64,000 bases of DNA, taken from assembly GCA_030737835.1 (NCBI GenBank), contig JAUJYN010000057.1:1-64000 (forward strand), in the 5' to 3' direction. A program made the translations under genes and the position numbers. Source of the DNA: Acorus gramineus (taxonomy: Eukaryota > Streptophyta > Magnoliopsida > Acorales > Acoraceae). Under the pieces are notes generated by a model. The model worked only from the letters and a program-made list of their open reading frames with translations. It had not been told where the DNA came from and ran no database searches. The number at the start of each line of letters is the position of its first letter. Position 1 is the first letter of the stretch. Shown one piece after another: positions 11,285-21,961 of the stretch.

Positions 11285-11845
11285 TTGGAGTTAACCCTCG
11301 ACAATCCCCCCTGGTCCGTCGAGCTCGACAACCCCCCGTGGTTCGCCGAACTCGACAATCCACCCATAGTTCGTTGAACTCGACAACCCACCCATAATTC
11401 GTCGAACATGACAATCCACAAATAACTCGTCTCACTTGACAATCCCCCCTTGGTTCGTCGGACTTGACAATCCACCCATAGTTCGTCGAACCCGACAGTC
11501 CACAAATAACTCGTCTCACTTGACAATTCCCCCCGGTTCGTCAATCCCGACAACCCCCCGTGGTTCGTCGAACCTGACAATCCACCCATAGTTCGTCAAT
11601 CCCGACAATCTCCCTGTAGTTCGTCGAACCCGACAATCCACCCATAGTTCGTCAATCCCGACAATCCCCCTGTAGTTCGTCGAACTCGACAATCCACCCT
11701 AGTTCGTCGAACCCGGCAATCCACCCATAGTTTGTCAATCCCGACAACTTCCCTATGGTTCGTCGAGACCGACAGTCCCTCCTGGTCCGTTAAAACTTGA
11801 CAACCCTTCCTGGTTCATCAAACGCTATAATTCACCTCTAGTCCA
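11285..11845. repeat. Minisatellite array 3 (28-bp unit, about 20 copies)
   Basis: Degenerate units of the form GTCGAACTCGACAATCC followed by ACCCATAGTTC run head to tail for about 560 bp. Variants include GTCAATCCCGACAATC and GTCTCACTTGACAATC. It is the longest of the three arrays. Short frames on the minus strand are repeat translations only. Confidence 0.85.
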
Positions 11846-12053
11846 TTGACCAGGAAGAACACCCTTTTTATCCCATTTGTCAATCCTGCACAAAAAAAGT
11901 AGCTCTTTCTCTCTCTTTGGGTTTGCAGGATCAATCTGAGCTTGAACACCTCAAGGCACGACCGGCCGTGACCCTTGAGAGGAGAACCCGCGTCCCCCGT
12001 TGAAGGCGAGTAACAAAAGAATATCCTCTTTTCTTGCTTTTTTAGGAAAAGCA

Positions 12054-12410
12054 AGTGGCGATCACACCAACGTCCCTGGAAGTGGTCGGGCCACCTTGGA
12101 CGATCCCTCAAGTGGCGATTCGGAGAGCCGTGCGCGTAACGGAATCAAACTTGAAGGAACCCGGATTCACGACCACACCACGTCAAAAATCCAACACCGA
12201 CGCCAGCACAAGGGGCAACCCAAGTCCTTGATGGCTGCGCCAATACATGGTTCAACACTAAGAAACAAGGTAGGTAAAACGCCTGTCGTACGTCGAATAG
12301 AACCGTACGTGAAACACAAGCACAAACAGCCAATGTAGTAAAAGAAATTTTATTGAATGCAAAGTTCGGTACATGCAAAAAAAATGGTACATTATTTCAC
12401 GGGGCCCAAG
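12054..12410. other. PBS-like start and spacer beside the Transposase_28 locus
   Basis: Starts with AGTGGCGATCACACC next to the LTR end; a second GTGGCGATTCG lies near 12114. No coding potential is convincing on the plus strand. A poly-A signal for the minus strand (CAATAAAA) lies at about 12346-12353, which fits a minus-strand transcript ending here. Confidence 0.4.
12346..12353 (-). terminator. Poly-A signal for the minus-strand Transposase_28 ORF
   Basis: The minus strand reads CAATAAAATTTC here, an AATAAA hexamer about 60 bp past the stop codon at 12411. It is consistent with polyadenylation of the antisense transcript. Confidence 0.5.
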
Positions 12411-13025
12411 CTACCACCCGAACCTCCGTGTGCCGCAGGGATGGTAGCACCAGCGCTGAGGGAGCTCCGAGTATACATTCAGGCTAAAACCCTCTTCCTG
12501 ATCAATGACCTCTGGCGGGATTCTCCTCAAGCTTCTTGCGAGCAGGATTGCAGCATTCGATGCCTCCCTGTACGTGCAGGCCTGAGTCAGACTAAGCCCG
12601 GCTTCAAGGTCATCCTCAAGCGCCCAGACCTCTCCTTCGAGCTCTAACGCGCGCGTCTGCCACCAGGTAGCAAATCGATGGAGGGAGTCCCGTTCCGTGG
12701 ATACCGAGGAAAATTCCAAGGCAGCTTGGAGAGCCGACTCCTCTGCTCTGGCAACCGTCCCAGGAGATGGCATTCGGCCACCAGCGCAGGTAGGAGCAGG
12801 AAAATCGTCCTTGGCACCTGATCTGGAGTCGTCGTCACCACTCTCGATGACAAGCCGACGCTTCCCTCGCCGGTTGTCAACCCGAGGTTTTTGCCCTCTC
12901 GCTCGGCGACTCTCCCCATGAACTAGCACACTCCCGCTAGCCCTGCTGTCACATGTAGGGGGGAAGAAGCGGCGCGCGCCCGCTATGGCTGTCAGCTCCC
13001 TCACGTCCAGGACCGGCATGTCCAT
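12411..13025 (-). pseudogene. C-terminal coiled-coil part of an antisense Transposase_28-type ORF
   Basis: A 204-residue open stretch. It begins with a basic, Arg/Ser-rich region (RGQKPRVDNRRGKRR, then an acidic DDDSRSG patch), followed by a helical segment rich in Glu, Leu and Ala from about residue 95 (ARAEESALQAALEFSSVSTERDS and on). It ends at a stop at 12411 with a poly-A signal behind it. Its likely N-terminal half is on the same strand at 49112-49594, now 36 kb away because RT-1 inserted between them. A basic linker and coiled coil after a Transposase_28 domain is usual for such retroelement ORFs. The exact splice into this exon is unresolved. Confidence 0.5.
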
Positions 13026-13186
13026 CGTGATCAGATAAAAAAAAGGCCTAGTCCCACATCAGCGTCTTCACCACCTCAACAACGCTACAGTGGGATCTAG
13101 ACAGTGGGATCTAGACGTCCTGCAAAAACAGTGACATGCAAGTCAAAACAAAAAAAAAAAAGAGAAAAGGGGGCAAGGGCTCTTAT

Positions 13187-16100
13187 TGTCACGACCCAGG
13201 GCGGCCGTCCCCGAGACGTTGTAAATATATAATACCATCTATCCACATACGAGATCAATAAAGACTCTAACACAACATCTAAGGCAACAAAGCAATTAAT
13301 CAAGCGATAGCTATCATAATATATATGCATATAGTGGAAGCTAAACAACTAAGTCTGTAATCCAAAAACACATTACAGACTAGAATACATAATCAACTGT
13401 CCTATGAGAGCCAACACAAACAAAAGACATTAATACACATATACTGTGCACACGCATGAGTATTAAATACATACAAGAAAAGGGGGGGATGCTGATGGCC
13501 TCACACTCGCAAAATCCAAGACACGCAGTGAATGGAAAAATCCATGCAACACAACTCATATTTAACATTTAACATTTCAAGCATTTAACGTCCCAACAAG
13601 ATGGGAGCAACCACTTAAGATGGTGGGTTGTGTATCAACCCGAGCCCACCACACCCTGACCCTCACCCACGCAGAGTGACATAGGACTATCGGGAGAAGT
13701 TCGCCTGTTCTACACCATTCGTCATCGGGTAGCCCTCTCCTGGGTAGCTTCTACCTAGTAGCCTCCCATGACCACTACCTCTACCGTATGGGCGCACCAA
13801 CAAGCATCATGAGTAGTACCTGGGAGCACCTCGCAAGACAGCTACAACGCCGGGCAGCTTCAACATGGAGCCAACGAAGGGGAGAACACTCAACACTCGC
13901 AGACACGATCCACATAGATCCATCATCACCGTTTATTAGACACCGATAAAGGTAACGAATTCTCATAAATTCCCTCCAGGGTGCATAACTCGGATGCGGG
14001 GAAGACATACGATTCGTAGTGCCAATGCCATGGTATGACCCCATAAGAGGTCATGCACTCGCCTAACCTCATTAGGCAAGGGTCATGGCTTCTTTATCAG
14101 CATATATAAAAGATACAACATGAATATTAATTACACAAGGAATTAATCATGGAGGCATTAAATAAATATGGTAACAAGGTTACAATATTATCTAAGGCAT
14201 GCTTATACTTATGTATTCCTAGGTAGGCTAAAAATATGCTTAGGCAAGATGGGAGCATGTAAGAATCAATGTTATGCTAGCATTAGACATGATGCCTAGA
14301 CAAGTATGGGTCCCTACACATGATACAAGGATGTATAGTCCTAGCATACTATATCTAATATGGCATGAATGCAATGTAGCAAGACAGACATTAACACATA
14401 CATGCAAATAAGTTTAATATGCAGTTATGGTAGGGCAATGCACGTCTGCGTGCATCGAACGCCTCCCAACTGGGTTGAATTGACCCACTCACCGCAACCC
14501 AGGTCATTGCGGGACCGTTCGTCCAGATCTGCAAGATAAAGGCATCCAATATGGTGAGTATTACTAGATAAGAACACTTAGAATTAACTAGAAATGCCAA
14601 AGACTTAGACATGCATGCATACGGGCTCACACGCATGCAAGCACGAACGTATGCACGCATGCCCGAGCCCCCCTAGCACCTACCCGAGACCCCGGGCAGC
14701 CCACACTATCGGTATAGGATTTTGGAAGGGGTTGGGGGTTGGATGGTGCTCCGGAAAGTCTTCCTCCCTCTTCCTAGTCCTTCAGGGTCTACGTGTGTGG
14801 GGGTTCTTCGGAGGCTCGGATCCGGAGAGCTGCGCCTTGGTAGGCTCGGTTGGATCGTCTCTCGGAAGGGGTGGTGGGTTGGTTTTTCGTTCCTGGCTGA
14901 GGCGGCCGACGGGTCCTCAGGAGGATTCAGGGGTGGTTGTGATCGCCACCTGCTTTTCTCAAAAAGCAGGAAAAGTTAGGGTGGATTTGATGGCCTTCGT
15001 GGGGGAGTTTGTGGGGTCTACGCTCTGAGACACGGGCATGCCGTACACAAAGGTGAAGACAGGGATCCTCTTCTGCTTCGGGAACTTGACTAAAGGAGGT
15101 TTGGGAATCAGGGGGGCTAGGGGAAGGGTCGGCTAGTAGGGTTTAGCCACCTGGTGGGGGGCGGTTAGTTAGGAGTAGCCGCCTGGTGTCTGGTTCAATT
15201 TGGGCAGAACCTGAGTAGGGTTTTATTTGGGCGTTTGGCAGAGGTTGAGCTAGGTTTAAACTGGGTTTTGGAGAGTGGATTTGGAGAATGATTTGGTGTA
15301 AGAAAATGGTTTTTTTTTTTCTACTCACAAATAGGACTCTCTTTCTCTCTCACGAGGTTTCAAGTGTTGGCGGGGGGTATGGAAATGTGAATTGTTGTTT
15401 GTTGAATGGGATTGGGAATGGTTGATGATGGATATGAATGCTTGGAGACCCCCTATTTATAGTAAAGAGGTGTATGGGAGTGTCCATTGGACAATAGATC
15501 AAAATGGGTAATAAGGTGCTTGATTTGACCTTCCATTGGATCTTTGTTCTTTGACAATGCCCAAATGAGGGGTGGCCAGTTGGAACTAGTCCCCCCATCA
15601 TAATCTGTCAAACGTCCCATCTCTGACAAGCGGTGGCTTGGGTCGGTTACTAAGGTTGAACCGGCTGAGATGGGGTGGTTAGAAAGGACAATATGCCGCA
15701 ATCATGCTTGCTTTATGTCCCATCAAGGAAGGCAGTTTAAGGTCGGTCAGGGGGGTGGCTAGTTGAAACTAGCCGCCCGGCATGGGGCGGCTATGCTCAA
15801 GTAGCCGCCCCTGTCCAGGTTTTTAAATTTTTCTAAGTGTTGAACTTAGGGGTTTCGGTCTTGGTTTCTGAGAGAGCTTTTCTATTAGATGTCCAAATGT
15901 GGTTGTTTCCAATATTACTTGAAGTAAATTTCATTTCTTTGGACGGTCAAAATTAGGGTATCTACACACGCGCACTGCCCTACGTGCAGTCCCTGCGCAC
16001 ACGCTCGCATGCCTGTGCACACCCGCGCGTACACTCAAGCACTCGCCTGCACCCCAGACTGCGCCCGCCTGCGTTCGGACGTGCGCAGACAGACTCGTGC

Positions 16101-16997
16101 ATGCGCCCAGCCACCTTTAACCCCTCCCCAACTCTCCACACACACCCTAACCGATCTAGCTAGCATGCATGACTCCGCTAACAGCCCTTAGAGCAAGTAA
16201 ATAAAGGAAAAGAAGGGAAAAGAAGGGAGAGAACTTACCAAGAGAGGGGGAGGGAAAAAGGGAGAGATTTGGGGCCCTTTGGCACACCCACTATCACCTC
16301 ACCACCACCACCGCCTTTTCAGCCTCTCCTCAAGCCTTTCTTGGCTGAAAACAGGGGAGGAGGAATCCATGAAGCATGAGAAAGGGCAAGGGGAGAGAAG
16401 GGGGAAGAAACAAAGGTCAATACAACACATGAACACACACCTTTCTTGGACTCCTTCAAGTGCTCCTTCTTCTTCTTGTTCCTTCTTCACCTTCTCCTTT
16501 TAATTTTTTTTTCCTTCTTCTTAAAATCCAACAAAAGGAGCTAAAAGAGAGACTGAGAAGGAGAGGCTCGTTGGAGGGAGAGGGAGAGAGAGAGAGAGTG
16601 AGAATGCACACTCACACACACATTAAATGTAGAAAAAGGGGTTTGGTGAGACCTTGACTTTGTCAACCCAACCAAGCTAGAGGATCAAACCATTTGACCT
16701 AGTCAATGGTCTTCTTTGACTTGGTCAAAGTCACCATTTGACAATCTAGTAACGACCAAACCCGGATGCGTTTTGAAACTGCATAATTTCCTAAAACGTA
16801 ACCGGAATTCGATGAAATTTCTATGAGTAGGACCAAACAGTACCAGGACCCATAATATACAATTAGATTTCCAATAGGAGTATCCAATCTCATGCAGATG
16901 GCTAAATTCTAAAATTTTAGCGACTCTGATTGAAAAAAAGAAAGTGCCAGAATGACATAGATATAACCAATAAGCTAAAAATGACACATATATAGCA
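13187..16997 (-). repeat. RT-1 left (3') LTR
   Basis: Runs from TGTCACGACCC to ATATATAGCA. About 2.55 kb once the nested fragment 14705-15966 is removed, closely matching the right LTR. Compared with the right LTR it lacks about 100 bp near 13525 (equivalent to 46774-46874). It holds several low-complexity purine/pyrimidine stretches, for example (GA)n near 16585. Confidence 0.9.
14705..15966 (-). mobile_element. Nested Tat-type LTR (14951-15966) plus 246 bp of internal sequence
   Basis: Reverse-oriented. On the minus strand it starts TGTAGATACCC at 15966, has a TATA box (CTATAAATAGG) near 15453-15463, and ends GAGAAAAGCA at 14951. It is followed by GGTGGCGATCAC and about 246 bp of internal DNA. 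Comparison with the uninterrupted right LTR of RT-1 (near 48010) fixes the insertion. Only CAC is shared by both flanks (14702-14704 and 15967-15969), so the far end is probably truncated. Confidence 0.7.
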
Positions 16998-17010
16998 TTC
17001 TTCCCCCCTT
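16998..17010 (-). promoter_or_regulatory. RT-1 polypurine tract
   Basis: The minus strand reads AAGGGGGGAAGAA directly before the 3' LTR. Just upstream is GACAAAATTTCCT, the conserved pre-PPT block also seen in RT-2 and RT-4. Confidence 0.85.
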
Positions 17011-17046
17011 AGGAAATTTTGTCTACAAAATTTAAAACAAAAACAT

Positions 17047-18112
17047 CTAGGAAGGGAAAAGATGTGGATATGCATCACGCATGGCGTCCTCGCGCTCCTG
17101 AGTGGCCTCGGCACTGGAACGGTGCTGCCAACGCACCTTAACCAACTGGACGGTCTTGGTGCGGAGCCTCTTCTCGCGTTGGTCCAGGATTTCAATCGGC
17201 TGCTCCACGAACGACAAGTCCGGCTGGAAGACGAGCGGCTCGAACGGAATGACGTGAGCAGAATCGAGGACATACCGCCTCAACTAAGAGACATGGAAGA
17301 CGTCATGGGCATGAGCCAGCGGCATGGCGATAGGCCACCTCCCCAATCCGCTCAAGGACAAGAAATGAGCCGATGAAACGCGAACTCAACTTGCCCCGCA
17401 CACCGAAACGGAAGATGCCCTTCGACGGGGACACCTTCAGGAAAACATGGTCACCAACCTCGAAGGTGAGTTCACGGCGACGATGATCGGCATAGCTCTT
17501 CTGACGGCTCTGAGCAGTGTGGATACGCTCATGAATTGTCTTGACCTTCTCTGAGGTCTGATGGATGATCTCTGGCCCATCCAACTGGCACTCTCCAACC
17601 TCGTCCCAACACAAGGGAGATCTACAGTTGCGGCCGTAGAGTGCCTCATACGGTGCTATCTGAATACTCGAGTGGTAGCTGTTGTTGTAGGCAAACTTCA
17701 CCAATGGGAGATGCCTCTCCAACTACCGTCAAAGTCGAGAATGCAGGCACGCGGCATGTCCTCCAAAGTCTGGATCGTTCTCTCTGACTGGCCCTCCGTC
17801 TACGGAAATGCTGTACTGAAGTAGAAGTTCGTACCAAGGGCGTGCTAAAGGCTACGCCAAAACCTCGAAGTACACCTCGCGTCTCGATCAGAAATAATGC
17901 TGACCGGAGTGCCATGGAGTCTAACAATCTCTGAGACAAATAACTACGCCAAGGTGTCCAGATAATCGGTGAGTCAGATGGGGAGGAAATGAGCGAACTT
18001 AGCCAGTCGGTTGACGATCACCTAGATGGCATCGCGACCCGAAAATGACCTCGGCAAACCCGAAATGAAGTCCATGGTGATCTGCACCCACTTCCACTGA
18101 GGAATCTCAATG
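17047..18112 (-). pseudogene. RT-1 integrase core, C-terminal part and chromodomain
   Basis: Residues at 17722-17303 include FAYNNSYHSSIQIAPYEALY and GRNCRSPLCWDEVGE, then the GDHVFLKVSPSKG and GKLSSRFIG blocks of the chromovirus integrase C-terminus. A frameshift near 17300 moves to the frame at 17283-17047, which gives MRRYVLDSAHVIPFEPL and the chromodomain block LVKVRWQH with EREDAMRDAYPHLF. The core upstream (17723-18112) reads in broken frames. Solo LTR E3 separates it from the zinc-binding part. Confidence 0.88.
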
Positions 18113-18376
18113 TGTTATATATGTGTCACTTTTAACCTGCTGGTAACCGTTGGAGCGTTCTGGCAGTTTTTTGTTTTTTTTTATTTTCGATCGGAACCGC
18201 TAATTTTTGGACTGTTAGCTATCGTCTTGAGTTAGAGGACTCCGATTGGAAATCTAACTGCATATTTGGTGTCCTGGTGCCATTTTATGCCTCTCACGAA
18301 AATTTCATCGAATTTCGGCAACGTTTCCAGAATTTCACAGTTCCGGGGCGTATCCGGGTTTTAAGTGAGTTGACTT

Positions 18377-18383
18377 TATATAA
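18377..18383 (+). promoter_or_regulatory. TATA box of LTR E3
   Basis: TATATAA inside GACTTTATATAAGAGGGG, about 265 bp from the LTR sense start, the same place as in E1 and E9. Confidence 0.6.
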
Positions 18384-18739
18384 GAGGGGTCAGAAATGTC
18401 ATCCACTATTCATCATCCCTTCCAAATGAATTTTCTCTCTCCCCTCTCTCCTTTTCTTTGATTTGAGCCCCTTAGAGTCCTCAAACCCAAAAACCTAAAG
18501 CATAGAAAGTGTAGATCATGCACCCCGGTGCTTTCAAATCTGGATTCCTGCGAGTTTTGCCCCTTCTTCCCCTCTCTTTTCTCCCCTGTTTTGGACCATT
18601 TCGAGGGCCAAGGGAGATCTCGGTGTTGGAGGCCTTTGGGGAAAGGTTTCGGTGCGCGGAGAGCAACCGAACATCTCTTCCTCCCCTTGGTAAGCCCTTT
18701 TTCCTCTCTTTTCATGCTTAGATGTATGTTAGGAGGGTG

Positions 18740-19790
18740 GATTTGAGGTTGGGTGGTGGTCGGCGGCGGTGGGTGGCCGTCGGAGGGCTGTGGGAGGTGG
18801 TCGGAGGCCTTGGGGTGGCCGAAGGTGGGTGGTAGGGCAGCTCGGGCAGGGAGGCTAGCAGTCCCGGGTGAGTTGGCAGCGGCGCAGCAGGCAGGCGCAC
18901 CAGGTGGCCGGGCGCATGTGTGTGTGCGCACAGGCATGCGTGCGGCGTGCGCTCGGGTGGTGCTGCGGGCGTGCTGGGCGCGCTGGGTAGGGCCGGCAGG
19001 GCTAGGCGTGCAGGGTAGGCTGGCTGGGCTGTGCGTGCTGGCAGGCCGGGCAGGCAGGCTAGGCGCGTAGGCGTGTTGGGTAGGAGGTGCTCGGGCATCA
19101 GGTGGGTAGTGCCGGGCGTGCAGGCGAGCGGTGCTCGGGCCACTCGGCGATGCGCGCAGGCAGGCAGCGCGGGCAACAGCGCGGGCCGACTGGCAGGCGC
19201 GCTGGGCGCGTGTTGCGCGGGCATGCGCGTGGGCGCTGGGTGAGGGTCTCGGGTGCTGGGCGCTGAGCGTCGGGCGCTGGGTCGCGGATACCGGGTGCTG
19301 GGCGAGGGTGCTGAGCGCTGGACGCTGGGGCGCTGGGCACTGCAGAGGAGTATGCGCGCGGGGCGCTGGGCTGAGGCGCAGGCGTGCGCGCGGTGAGGAG
19401 GGCAGAGGCGCAGGCGTGCGCGCGGGTAGAGGCTGGTGGTGCGCGCGGAGTGCGCGCGGGACGGAGCTGGTGGTGCGCGCGGGGTGCGCGAGGGGCGAGG
19501 CGCTGGGCGTGCGGGGCGTGCGATGTGCTCGCGTGGTGCGCGCGGGGGCGTGCGGGATGCGCGCGGGCTGCTGCGGCGGGGCGCAGTGGTCACGCGGTGC
19601 ACCCGGGTGGCTCGGCTGCGGGTCCAGGCGTGCGGGCAGGGGCCCGGCGGTGCGCCTAGGTGCGCGGGCTGAGGCACGGTGGCGCATCCGAGGGCGGGTG
19701 GCCGTGCGGGTGGTTGCCGGTGGTGCGGGAGTGAGCCGGAGTGCTCGGGCTAGCGTGCGTACGGGCCCTATGTACGTTTGCCCGAGTGTT
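18740..19790. repeat. GC-rich, CpG-dense block in E3
   Basis: About 1 kb dominated by GCGCG, GTGCGCGCGG and CGGGC, the strand complement of the block in E1. Open frames of up to about 424 residues on either strand are Ala/Pro/Arg or Gly/Arg low-complexity and overlap one another, so they are not accepted as genes. Confidence 0.85.
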
Positions 19791-20679
19791 GGGTATTTTT
19801 AGAGTATTTTTAATGTATTTTGGAGTATTTGTGGATTTTACTCACCAAATTAATACCCTGTCTTGCAGATCTTGACGGACGGTCGCGCGACGACCCGATC
19901 TTCAGTGAGTGGGACGATCCAACCCAATAGGGAGGCGCTACATGCACTTGGGCGTGTACCGTCCTCCCCTGGGCACCATAGTAAATATTAACCTGTTTCA
20001 TATGAAAACTGTGTAAGCATGATAATCTGTAGTATGCATGCCACCCTAGATTTGTATACTAGGAACTTATACCCTTAGGACCCGTATGAGAAACATGCAC
20101 CCTGTTATCATGTTTCCATGTTAGGAAAGCCCCGACCGATGTATGTTCCCATTTAGTTTAATTCATTTAAATAAAATGCGAGCATGTGATTATTAGCCTG
20201 TCTTAGTGAATATTATAGGGGGGGCCTTGCGAGGACAGCGATGAGACCCGGGCTAGGGTACTCCGTGTTCCTTGTTTGGTTGTCGGGATGTCCTATATCG
20301 GGACCTCACGTTGCCCTCCCAAGGATTCTTTCCCCGTTAATATTCCAACCTTGTTATTATTATTATGCATGTTCCCCGCATCTTAGTTATGCGCCCTGGT
20401 GGAATTCTGAGGAATTCAGGACATTAGAGTTGCTAGGATGTGTTGTCTGCGGATTCGAGTGGATCATATGCGATGGATAGGCTGTTCTGTTCCCTTCGTT
20501 GGATCCGTGTAGAGACTACCCCGGCGTTGGAAAGGTCGTCCCGTGCAGGGGCTCCCATCAGTAGGCGCCTCCTGATTTTGTAGAAGGACTGCGCTGAATG
20601 TGGGAGTGGCCAAACGACCTATGGAGTGAGGAGAGACTATCGGTGGACCAAGGGCGACCATCAGCCTAGTCAGTCCCAA

Positions 20680-20895
20680 TATCCTATGTCACCATATTGA
20701 GGGGTGAGGGTGAGGGATGCGGTGGGCCGGCGATGTGGCGACCCACTGGATTGTAAGTCCCAATATCCTTGGTCACCCATTGAGGGTGAGGGTGAGGGTG
20801 TAGCGGGTTGGCGGTAGCGACCCGCTGGTTTTGTGTAGTTAGTCCCAATATCCTTGGTCACCCATTGAGAGGTGAGGGTGAGGGTGTAGCGGGTT
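20680..20895. repeat. GGGTGA-motif tandem block in E3
   Basis: Three units, each with a TCCCAATATCC then GTCACC core followed by GAGGGTGAGGGTG and a GGCGGTAGCGACCCGCTGG or similar end. It corresponds to the CCCTCA units of E1, E8 and E9 in reverse. Confidence 0.8.
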
Positions 20896-21455
20896 GGCGG
20901 TAGCGACCCGCTGGTTTTGTTTGGTTGTTGCCATTTTGTGGCTTTTATTAATAAGTTTGTGAATTAAGATTATCTGGTTGTGGTTAATATAAATTGTGGG
21001 GCATGGGTTGTGCTGTTCACTGAGCGTGTGGCTCACCCCTCGCATAATATTTTTCTCCAGTGTCATCTGAGTCGGATCTGGAGGAGGAGCTCCCCGAGGG
21101 ATTTCATCAGTAGCGGAGTAGCGCCACGTCCCGCGAGTATCATAGGCTATCAGCATCCCTTTTGCTTGTATGTATTATATTCCGTGCTTGGACACATGTT
21201 TGTGTATTATTTGGATGTCTTTGTATATGTTGGCTCTCACATGATAGTTGATTATGTATTGAGTCTGTAGTATGCTTTGATTACAGATTCAGTCTTTTAG
21301 CTTCCGCATTTTGGTGTATATATCATGTCAGCCCTGCTTTTGTCTGTATTGTCATTTTAGCTGTTGTGTGAGTATGTTATTGAACTCTTGTTACTGATAT
21401 CATATATACACCTGCCGCGTCCAGGGGTCGGCCGGCCCTGGGGCGTGACACAATG

Positions 21456-21961
21456 CACTGTAGCTTCCCCACAGGTCGCTGATGCTCAGACTTCACCTGC
21501 TGGCATACCAAGCAACAGGCAACGAAACGGCTAACATCCGCCTTCATCCCGCGCCACTAGTAGCCATGACAAAGGCCCCTGTACATTTTCGTGCCACCAG
21601 GATGCACTGTGTACCTCGAACGATGGGCCAAGTCCAAGATCTTCTGCTTCAGCTCTGTGTCATAAGGAATACGTACCCGGCCTTTGAACCGCAGGATTCC
21701 GTCTTCGCGAATCTGGTAATCCGGTCGCTCGCCCCGGGTGACGCCTTTAGAAAGGACCAGAAAGTGAGGATCCCGCCCTTGCACCGTGTGGATCTCGTCA
21801 AGTAGCACGGGCTGCACCACTAGCCTGGCCAAAAATCTACCACCAGGCGTCTCCCAAATGCTGATCCAGCTAGCGGCCTCCTCAAGAAACCTCCAATGAT
21901 TTACATGCAAGTGGGCGGCCATGCCTAAGGGCTGCCTACTGAGAGCATCGGCCACGACATT
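21456..21961 (-). pseudogene. RT-1 RNase H end and integrase zinc-binding region
   Basis: The minus strand reads VVADALSRQPLG, the hallmark junction after RNase H, then LAHRSRYTVHPGGTKMYRG, the His-His half of the integrase HHCC motif. A stop follows GLCHGY, and further downstream the Cys pair of the motif can be read. E4 lies immediately upstream, between GKAN and VVADALSRQ, and E3 immediately downstream. Confidence 0.88.

Larger units (their letters stand above)
9658..12053 (+). mobile_element. LTR of a plus-strand, probably Tat-lineage, retrotransposon
   Basis: Starts TGTAGATACCCC after a PPT-like tract. It has a TATA box at 10335-10341 (GGCTATAAAAGGG) and ends AAAAGCA at 12053, followed by AGTGGCGATCACACC, probably the primer-binding region. 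A related LTR in the opposite orientation (14951-15966) ends the same way, GAGAAAAGCA then GGTGGCGATCAC, which fixes this boundary. It contains two arrays of the 28-bp minisatellite, a CCA-rich stretch with a 160-bp duplication, and a T-rich tract at about 10852-10880. PPT-like sequence before and PBS-like sequence after make it unusual. Confidence 0.6.
18113..21450 (+). mobile_element. Solo LTR E3 inside RT-1 integrase
   Basis: TGTTATATATG at the left and GGGGCGTGACA at the right, flanked by perfect CAATG duplications (18108-18112 and 21451-21455). Orientation is opposite to E1. It includes a TATA box at 18377-18383, a GC-rich block at about 18740-19790 and a GGGTGA repeat block at about 20680-20890. 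No internal region remains. Confidence 0.93.

Noticed and set aside
14705-15966. CACTA DNA transposon, because CACTATCGG lies at the left edge
   Set aside because: No inverted CACTA terminus at the right edge, which instead is a TGTAGATACCC LTR start in reverse.
18413-19687. Long minus-strand open frame (424 codons) and others in the GC-rich blocks, for example 6543-7763 plus and 61042-62175 plus
   Set aside because: Stop codons are rare at this composition, frames overlap on both strands, and translations are Pro/Ala/Arg low-complexity without domains. They lie inside non-coding LTRs.
20680-20895. Telomere-like repeat
   Set aside because: The motif is GGGTGA-type, not the plant TTTAGGG, and sits in the middle of an LTR.
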